From positions 8,990,001 to 9,054,000 of the forward strand of contig JAPFFF010000001.1 in assembly GCA_039105265.1 (NCBI GenBank): a stretch of DNA of 64,000 nt. The letters run 5' to 3'. The DNA is from Tritrichomonas musculus. Taxonomy: Eukaryota; Parabasalia; Tritrichomonadida; Tritrichomonadidae. The position numbers were made by a program, and so were the translations under genes. This document shows positions 58,518-64,000 of this stretch, piece after piece. Under the pieces are notes generated by a model. It did not search any database. It saw only the letters and a program-made list of their open reading frames with translations, and was not told the origin of the DNA. Within the stretch, counting starts at the first letter, position 1; each line of letters starts with the position of its first letter.

Positions 58518-59525
58518 TCATTTATCGTCATTCAATCTCAAACTTGGAGATCGGGACATTTTCCCTGGAATATTCATTAACGAAAGAGTATCAACATTTT
58601 GAATGATAATGTTTTTGAATTGCAAAAAGCTGTCACCAACAAAAATATCATTGAATTCAATCTTTTCTATAATCACTTCAACATTAATACCTGAAGATGT
58701 TTTTCGTTTGATAACTTCAATCGAAACAGGATCAATAAGACGGTTAATTGAAAAAAGCAAGTCATCGGCAGGCTTAATTTCGTATCTCTGTCCATTTGAA
58801 TCAAAAAAAATTCTATATACTTCAAAAATACCATTAGTTATCGTTTCAGGAGATATAAATTGAGTAAATATCTCTTTTGAATATTTAATACCAATTTCCC
58901 CAGTGAAACTTAAATGAAATGTTGGCTGCACGATTATTTTGCAACAGTAATCTTCAATTGATACAATCTTTGGCATTTTATCAAATTTTGTTAAAATTCG
59001 AAAGTCCGAAATTCTAAATGAAAAAGTTGAAGGTGGCGATTCTTTAGACCTAATACCATTTCTATTAACTGCTTGAAAGGATGGAGGTGAAGGACAAATC
59101 AAAATTGTAACCAAAACACCTTTAATTCTAACATCATTTTTAATTTGGTAAATAACTGCTCTTTTGTGGTACTCGGTTTCAGAACAGCACATAGTTTCAA
59201 AAAAATTTGTGATAGTCTGAAATTGACGATGTGTTGTCTCTTTTGATTTTGTATCTGCAAATAAACATCCTGTATGCATAATCACTGCAGCTAAATCACT
59301 TTCTGGCGAGTAATGCATGAAACCATATATTTTTTTATCAATAACAGGCGGATGCATATATGAAATAAATCTCTGGTCAACAAAAATACGATATGTCATA
59401 CCAATTGATGGATTTAAATCTGCAATATTAAAGAAAAGAGAATATTCAATGGCAGTTATTTCATTTGGGGAATTTATTATATCTTCATTAGAATTTTTTA
59501 TTCTAATTTTTGGATGAATAATCAT
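58518..59525 (-). CDS. Rxt3-like protein (histone deacetylase complex family)
   Basis: This 335-residue protein starts at the ATG at 59525. Residues about 65-150 match the pattern of the Rxt3 domain: YGFMHYSPESDLAAVIMHTG corresponds to the family's SDLVAVxxHSG block, and VLVTILICPSPPSFQAVNRN followed by GIRSKE corresponds to its beta strands with a conserved R-x-GI-x-S(R/K) segment. Rxt3 is a subunit of the fungal Rpd3L histone deacetylase complex, and related proteins occur in other eukaryotes; the same role here is inferred. The remainder is beta-rich and unassigned. The assignment rests on motif memory and needs a profile search. It shares a 65-base divergent promoter with the MFAP1 gene. 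Confidence 0.6.
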   Translation of the reverse strand: MIIHPKIRIKNSNEDIINSPNEITAIEYSLFFNIADLNPSIGMTYRIFVDQRFISYMHPPVIDKKIYGFMHYSPESDLAAVIMHTGCLFADTKSKETTHRQFQTITNFFETMCCSETEYHKRAVIYQIKNDVRIKGVLVTILICPSPPSFQAVNRNGIRSKESPPSTFSFRISDFRILTKFDKMPKIVSIEDYCCKIIVQPTFHLSFTGEIGIKYSKEIFTQFISPETITNGIFEVYRIFFDSNGQRYEIKPADDLLFSINRLIDPVSIEVIKRKTSSGINVEVIIEKIEFNDIFVGDSFLQFKNIIIQNVDTLSLMNIPGKMSRSPSLRLNDDK

Positions 59526-59590
59526 TATACCTCATATGAGAGATTCACTTTGACCTTATACTTAAAAAGTTTGACCTATGAAAATTTTAT
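59526..59590. promoter_or_regulatory. 65-bp bidirectional promoter with palindromic Inr-like site
   Basis: The gap between the two divergent ATGs is only 65 bases. CTCATATGAG (59531-59540) is a perfect palindrome, so TCATAT occurs on both strands and can act as Inr toward Rxt3 (about 9 bases to its ATG). TCACTT (59545-59550) faces MFAP1. Confidence 0.55.
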
Positions 59591-60388
59591 ATGTCAGATT
59601 ACGAATATTCAGATTCGTACTCAGACGAAGAACCAAATGAACCTGAAGATCCCATTGAAATCAAATTTGTGGGCAAAAACCAGAGGTCTACTTTAAAAAA
59701 ATCAGAGTCAGACTCAGATGATGAAGAAAATGATGAAGAAGAAATCAAAAAAAGAAAAAGAGAATCAAACAAATTAGCAAAAGAAGCTGCCAAACAAGAA
59801 TCATCTAGTGAACCGGAAGACTTTGAACCATGGTCAGAACCACGTGCACCAGAAGCAAACGATGCAAAAGCTAACCAAGATGTTGAATACGGACTTTGGG
59901 TTGAGCGTGAAGTTCAAAGGCTTAGAGATGAAGTTCTTATTGAAGCAAAAATAGCACTCGATGCTGCTAAAACTCGACAGCAGAAATTAATGTCTGATAT
60001 GGAACTTGCGAAAATCAAAGCCAAAAGTGAGAGAGAACGGAGAGAAAACAGAGGACATATGCAGTACATGCAAAAATATTATCATGTTGGTGCATTCTCG
60101 TCAATGGTTAATATGGAACAAAATGAAAGAGCTAGGGAGCTTATGTCACGTGACTACACAACACCTGTTGGCGAAGATCGTCTTGATAAAACGTCATTAC
60201 CAAAAGAAATGCTTGTGCGTGGCGATGATTATCGCAAAAAAGGTAGAACAAAATGGACTCACTTGGCAAATGAAGATACAACGACAAAAGAAATGCGAGA
60301 TGAGGCCAAATTTATGGAATCAAATCATAAGAATCCTAATAAGATTGAGCCAATTTCTGATATTCACCATAAGAAAAAAGAAAAGTAG
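59591..60388 (+). CDS. MFAP1: MFAP1 spliceosomal protein
   Basis: This 265-residue protein has an acidic, Ser/Asp/Glu-rich N-terminus (1-90) and a charged helical middle. Its C-terminal half matches MFAP1 closely: MQYMQKYYHVGAFSSM, DYTTPVGEDRLDKTSLPKEM, GRTKWTHLANEDTT. These correspond to the QKYYHRGAFF, NKTILPKVMQVK and GRTKYTHLVDQDTT blocks of animal MFAP1. MFAP1 is a B-complex spliceosome component that works with Prp38. It is shorter than the human protein (439), mainly in the N-terminal region. Its presence shows a conserved spliceosome even though the genes in this window look intronless. The TAG stop follows a Lys-rich tail (HHKKKEK). Confidence 0.93.
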   Translation: MSDYEYSDSYSDEEPNEPEDPIEIKFVGKNQRSTLKKSESDSDDEENDEEEIKKRKRESNKLAKEAAKQESSSEPEDFEPWSEPRAPEANDAKANQDVEYGLWVEREVQRLRDEVLIEAKIALDAAKTRQQKLMSDMELAKIKAKSERERRENRGHMQYMQKYYHVGAFSSMVNMEQNERARELMSRDYTTPVGEDRLDKTSLPKEMLVRGDDYRKKGRTKWTHLANEDTTTKEMRDEAKFMESNHKNPNKIEPISDIHHKKKEK

Positions 60389-60635
60389 TTTCTCAAATTT
60401 ATACTTGCTTTTGTTAATTTTACTTTTTTTTTTGATTCAATCAATTTGTTTGTTTATTAGTAACCCAATTTTTAATGTTCTTAATAAAATAGATTTGTTA
60501 TAGTAACATTTGATCTTTCAGTACTTTACAAAAAAATCTTATTTGTTTCTTTTTCTGAATAGAGCAAAAATTTAACCTTAAAAATTCAATTGTTCATTCA
60601 ATTGAAAATTTCAAAAAGTGACAAGGCCAAAAAAG

Positions 60636-61112
60636 ATGTCGAATAGACAACAAGCAAACACGACACCTGAAGATGATGAATCCCAATTCGCAGAATTCAA
60701 AAATGTCAAACGTCAATCATCGGGATTTCTCGGTTCTTTAAAGTTTTTACCTTTTGGATTAATTACAAGCGCAATTGGCGTTCTTCTTTATGTTACAGTT
60801 CGTGGACTTGACATCAACTTAAACATACCATATATCGTTGTTGGCTATGCTGTTGCTGCAATCTGCCTCACTTTCTCATACCAAAACGTCGCAAAATGGG
60901 TTAAAAAACAACGTTCAATTCAATTGAAAGGAAATTATGAGGGACCTGAAGGTCTTTGGTTCAGTCTTTTCTATAATAACGCTTTCTATGTATTCCTTGC
61001 ATTTTTCTTCTCACATATCGTTTTTTCATCAATTGCTGCACCAACATCTCTTGTATTAACACAGGTTTGCGCATCAGCTCTCCCAGCTTGGATCTCTAGC
61101 CTCTCAAATTAA
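60636..61112 (+). CDS. TRAP-gamma-like (SSR3) ER translocon-associated membrane protein
   Basis: I start it at the ATG at 60636 (MSNRQQANTTPEDD; 158 residues), because the upstream in-frame codon at 60618 is a GTG. There are four predicted membrane segments at about residues 38-56, 64-82, 112-130 and 136-154. A short cytosolic or linker part (KWVKKQRSIQLKGNYEGPEG) comes between segments two and three, then WFSLFYNNAFYVFLAFFFSH, matching the [20 protein letters not shown] signature of TRAP-gamma. TRAP sits at the Sec61 channel and helps translocation of some signal sequences. The charged linker of animal TRAP-gamma is much shorter here. The TCAAAAAGT motif (60611-60619) is just before the start, and a TCATTC Inr-like site is at 60594-60599. 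Confidence 0.78.
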   Translation: MSNRQQANTTPEDDESQFAEFKNVKRQSSGFLGSLKFLPFGLITSAIGVLLYVTVRGLDINLNIPYIVVGYAVAAICLTFSYQNVAKWVKKQRSIQLKGNYEGPEGLWFSLFYNNAFYVFLAFFFSHIVFSSIAAPTSLVLTQVCASALPAWISSLSN

Positions 61113-61626
61113 ATAACTTTAATTTACTTTAATAACTAAACACAATCTTCTTATATTATTATTTTCTTTTTGCATAATCTTTTCGATCAATTTTGTATTT
61201 TAATGAAGGTATTTAATCGTTCTTAAGAGTGATCAAATTGATGAATTACTTAAGAGATTATACTAGGGATGTTCAAAATTCACTTTTCCCTTGGAAAAGT
61301 TCGATATTTTAAAATATCTCTTAGAGATAATCTCTAGATTATACTCCATGATTTTTTTATTGTATTGAATGACTAATATCACATATATGCTATTATCTCA
61401 ATATTTCAAATATATTTTCTTTGAACACAAAAAAATTTAACATCATGATGAAAAGAGTAATATAAATTATTTATAATAAATCTTAAAAATCTTTACTTCC
61501 AACTATCATTTTGTTTTTTATGATCGACCATTAAAAAAAATTCAATTAACTTTTTGATACAGAATAGAAACCATTTGAATTATCTTTAAGAATTTATTTG
61601 AATGATGAATTTATTAAAATCTTGGC
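61113..61626. other. Intergenic region, no gene seen
   Basis: AT-rich spacer with a 15-bp palindrome TAGAGATAATCTCTA at 61322-61336 and ACTTTTTGA at 61549-61557. No gene is supported. Confidence 0.5.
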
Positions 61627-62973
61627 ATGGTTGTGGATACTCAGCTTTATGACACTCTAGGCGTCCCCCCAAATGCCTCACAGCAAGATATTAAACAAGC
61701 ATTTCAGAGAAAGGCACGCCAGCTACATCCTGACAAAAATAAAAATGATCCAAATGCAACCGCAAATTTTCAAGCTCTTAATGAAGCATATGAAATACTT
61801 AAAGATCCAAACAAACGCCGCGAATATGACCAATTTGGGCTTCACGGAACAAGGCAAAATAATGGATTTGGTATGGACTTTTTCAATAGTTTTATGAATT
61901 CAGATCCATTCGAAGGATTTGGCTTTAGTTTTAATAGAAGCAATCCATTTAGTAACCGGGCTTATCGACAATATCAAAAAACAGATGATATAACATATAC
62001 GCTAAAATGCAGCTTAGAAGATCTTTACAATGGAAGTAAAAAAACTCTCCAGTTAAAGAGATCAAGAATATGCGACAAATGCAAAGGAAAAGGTCTAAAA
62101 CAGGGTAAAAGCATTCAGCAGTGTAGAAATTGCAACGGAACAGGACAGATTTTTCATAAAAGACAAAATGGACCAAACTCAGTTATAATGAATGTTACAA
62201 CATGTTCAACATGTAAAGGAACAGGAGAATTTATTCGCGAAAGTGATAAGTGCCCAAAATGCCAAGGTCAAACAGTTATTGATGAAACAGCAAAAATACA
62301 AGTTCATATTACACCTGGAATGGAAAATGGCGAAGAAATTATTTTCAGAGGTGAATCAAATGAACAGCCAAACGCAGAAGCAGGTGATTTTGTCGTTACT
62401 ATTGAAGAAAAACCTCATAGAATATTTAAAAGAAATTTTGCAAACTTGATGATTGAAAAAGAAATCACGCTCTCTGAAGCTCTTCTAGGAGTGAAGTTTC
62501 CAATAACTCATTTAGATGGAAGAATACTTGTAATTTCTTCAAATAATTTGATTGATCAAATCAAAACAAAAAAAGCACCCAAATCAAAACAAACAAATCT
62601 AAATGCTTTCACTAACAAATCTTTTGAAGTAATTCAAAATAGAAGTGTTATGATGGTTCAAGGTGAAGGAATGCCTTACATAAATGATCCTTATAAAAAA
62701 GGCGATCTATTTGTTTACTTTAAAGTGAAATTTCCAATTTCAAATGATATGTTTTCTAAAGAATTTTGTGACTCTCTGAAAAAAACTTTTCCAAAAAGCA
62801 ATGATTTAGAAAATATTAATTTAAATGATGATGATGTATATCAAGTGACTCTTCAAGATTCAAATATTGAAGAATTTAAAAACTCGAAAAAAACATATAA
62901 ATCAGAAAGAAATGAAGCATACAGGTCTGATTCTGATAGCGATAATGATAAATTAGGTTGTACACCAATGTAA
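61627..62973 (+). CDS. Type I J-protein (DnaJ/Ydj1-like Hsp40)
   Basis: This protein has 448 residues. The J domain (about 5-72) includes the HPD motif at 34-36 and stimulates Hsp70 ATPase activity. A short Gly/Phe-rich linker follows (GFGMDFFNSF). The zinc-finger domain (about 150-235) has four CxxCxGxG-type repeats: CDKCKGKG, CRNCNGTG, CSTCKGTG and CPKCQGQT, the last lacking the final Gly. The C-terminal substrate-binding domain (about 235-390) is complete (ITPGMENGEEIIFRGE, GEGMPYINDPYKKGDLFVYF). The tail is acidic and ends GCTPM, which could be a CaaX prenylation box like those of Ydj1 and DNAJA proteins. An insertion (KTKKAPKSKQTNLNAFTNKS) lies in the second C-terminal subdomain. It acts as an Hsp70 co-chaperone in the cytosol, perhaps on membranes. 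Confidence 0.93.
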   Translation: MVVDTQLYDTLGVPPNASQQDIKQAFQRKARQLHPDKNKNDPNATANFQALNEAYEILKDPNKRREYDQFGLHGTRQNNGFGMDFFNSFMNSDPFEGFGFSFNRSNPFSNRAYRQYQKTDDITYTLKCSLEDLYNGSKKTLQLKRSRICDKCKGKGLKQGKSIQQCRNCNGTGQIFHKRQNGPNSVIMNVTTCSTCKGTGEFIRESDKCPKCQGQTVIDETAKIQVHITPGMENGEEIIFRGESNEQPNAEAGDFVVTIEEKPHRIFKRNFANLMIEKEITLSEALLGVKFPITHLDGRILVISSNNLIDQIKTKKAPKSKQTNLNAFTNKSFEVIQNRSVMMVQGEGMPYINDPYKKGDLFVYFKVKFPISNDMFSKEFCDSLKKTFPKSNDLENINLNDDDVYQVTLQDSNIEEFKNSKKTYKSERNEAYRSDSDSDNDKLGCTPM

Positions 62974-63171
62974 GAAAAAAAATATTAATATTATTCTTTG
63001 TTCTTTTTTTTTTACTTTCAAAATTTACAAAAAAAGTAAATTAACTATTGAATTACATTAATTTTTAGAATTCGATTTAATGTAAAAAAATAATTTGGCA
63101 CATTTTTTCCAATATGAAATAAAAAACTTTTCAAAAAAAAATCTGACCATTTATGAATTTAAATTTGTGTA
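62974..63171. other. Short intergenic region
   Basis: About 200 bases of A/T-rich spacer between two genes on the same strand, with short T and A runs. Confidence 0.5.
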
Positions 63172-63177
63172 TCATTT
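63172..63177 (+). promoter_or_regulatory. Inr-like TCATTT before the right-edge gene
   Basis: It lies three bases before the ATG at 63181. The leader would be about 7 bases if transcription starts at the central A. Confidence 0.5.
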
Positions 63178-63180
63178 TAA

Positions 63181-64000
63181 ATGCTTAACACGGCTTACCT
63201 TTTCATCCTGAGTGATGAGATAATCTACGATATCGATGTGAATTTACAAATATTTCACAGCCCAACATCAGACGGAGGCAACTCAAACAATATTCCTTGC
63301 AAAACAGAAATCCATCACAATTCTCCATATATTGCTCTTTCAACCATTCCAGTTATATATGATGATAGTATCCTTGATGAAGAAATAAATATTAGAGTCA
63401 ATGATTCTAAAAAGCATACCACCTCATTATATAATTCTATTATTGAAGTAAAAATTTGCACAGACACTGGAAATTTTGAAGATAAACTAATTAGAAACAT
63501 TGTTCCAACCGAAGATGATCTAGACGAAGATATTGACATTATTCTTAAACTTATCTTTTCAAAAACGCCTTTCACAGAGAAATTAACCAAAAAGTATCGA
63601 GAAATGGACAAATTTTCATTGCGTGGGAACGTTGACTTAGAATTCAAATATTTGTTATTTACATTTAAAGATTGTGGCTCTCTTTATCATCCGTCATACT
63701 ACTTTAACTATTCAATGAAATTGCTAGAATTTATTCGACGCGAACATATAAATAGAAGAGGTGTTCTATTTCCTTTTTTGAAAAAATTTATTTTAGCAGT
63801 ATTAAATTATTTCCGAAGCGATGGACTTTTTGGGCCTCATGGAGCAATTTCATTTTATTTATACTTTCATTACAAAATTCATGTACGATGCTTGCCAATT
63901 GACATCACATTTGATGACGAATACCATAATTCAGACGAGTTCCTTTTCATGAATTTTTCATTTATTGAAAATACAATTTCATTAACATCACAACTGGCTT
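63181..64000 (+). CDS. Hypothetical protein, 5' part (runs off the right edge)
   Basis: The frame opens at the ATG at 63181 and remains open to the window end, about 273 codons. I do not recognise the family. It begins MLNTAYLFILSDEIIYDID, not a clear signal peptide. The first 150 residues look beta-rich with acidic patches (PTEDDLDEDIDI). Residues about 170-235 are aromatic and hydrophobic (FKDCGSLYHPSYYFNYSMKL, FPFLKKFILAVLNYFRSDG), possibly helical and membrane-near. It has an Inr-like site immediately upstream. The J-protein gene is on the same strand 207 bases away. Because the 3' end is missing, domain content downstream is unknown. Confidence 0.75.
   Translation, partial: MLNTAYLFILSDEIIYDIDVNLQIFHSPTSDGGNSNNIPCKTEIHHNSPYIALSTIPVIYDDSILDEEINIRVNDSKKHTTSLYNSIIEVKICTDTGNFEDKLIRNIVPTEDDLDEDIDIILKLIFSKTPFTEKLTKKYREMDKFSLRGNVDLEFKYLLFTFKDCGSLYHPSYYFNYSMKLLEFIRREHINRRGVLFPFLKKFILAVLNYFRSDGLFGPHGAISFYLYFHYKIHVRCLPIDITFDDEYHNSDEFLFMNFSFIENTISLTSQLA

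Overview
The window is AT-rich protist nuclear DNA (very rough estimate 70-75% A+T). It is most likely from a trichomonad (Parabasalia), and the style fits Tritrichomonas. The reasons are: a large BspA-type leucine-rich-repeat surface protein; long intronless ORFs packed on both strands; Gln- and Asn-rich tracts in otherwise conserved proteins; an Inr-like TCAYW sequence within about 5-25 bases of many start codons; and a mixture of Mutator-like, mariner-like and pogo-like DNA transposons. No intron was needed to explain any gene. The species is inferred from style, not from a database match.

Layout. 1-3368 (-): 5' part of a secreted or surface BspA-like LRR protein that runs off the left edge. 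3781-4398 (-): small basic protein of unknown function. 6062-13897 (-): the TOR kinase, complete from HEAT repeats to FATC. 14160-16646 (+): unknown 828-residue protein. 16881-22298 (-): helical-repeat protein with a long Gln/Pro repeat tract, divergent from a 73-residue coiled-coil protein (22425-22646, +). 23255-24730 (-): mannitol dehydrogenase family enzyme. 26026-28551 (-): NEK-type protein kinase.

29037-42720 is a repeat and transposon zone. It holds a complete-looking Mutator-like element with long inverted ends and a 10-bp target duplication, a 112-bp mini-element, degraded coding fragments, a fold-back element with a GC-rich core, a 23-bp minisatellite, a broken pogo-like transposase, a 49-A tract, a broken mariner-like transposase and a perfect 78-bp palindrome.

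From 43194 to the right edge is a dense gene block: poly(A)-binding protein (-), a Cys/Gly/Pro/His-rich repeat protein (+), an acyltransferase (-), a second Gly-Pro-Trp-rich protein that looks related to the first (+), V-ATPase proteolipid subunit c (-), a 2316-residue ubiquitin protease (+), an Rxt3-like protein (-), the splicing factor MFAP1 (+), a TRAP-gamma-like ER membrane protein (+), a type I J-protein with a possible C-terminal prenylation box (+), and a partial unknown gene at the right edge (+).

The genes do not form one pathway. They are housekeeping functions (TOR growth control, translation and mRNA binding, splicing, ER translocation, protein folding, ubiquitin removal, proton pumping, lipid acylation) mixed with lineage-specific proteins. 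The most unusual items are the GPC/GPW repeat protein pair, the TOR rapamycin-binding domain lacking the usual contact residues, the perfect palindrome beside the mariner fossil, and the fold-back element with its GC-rich core.
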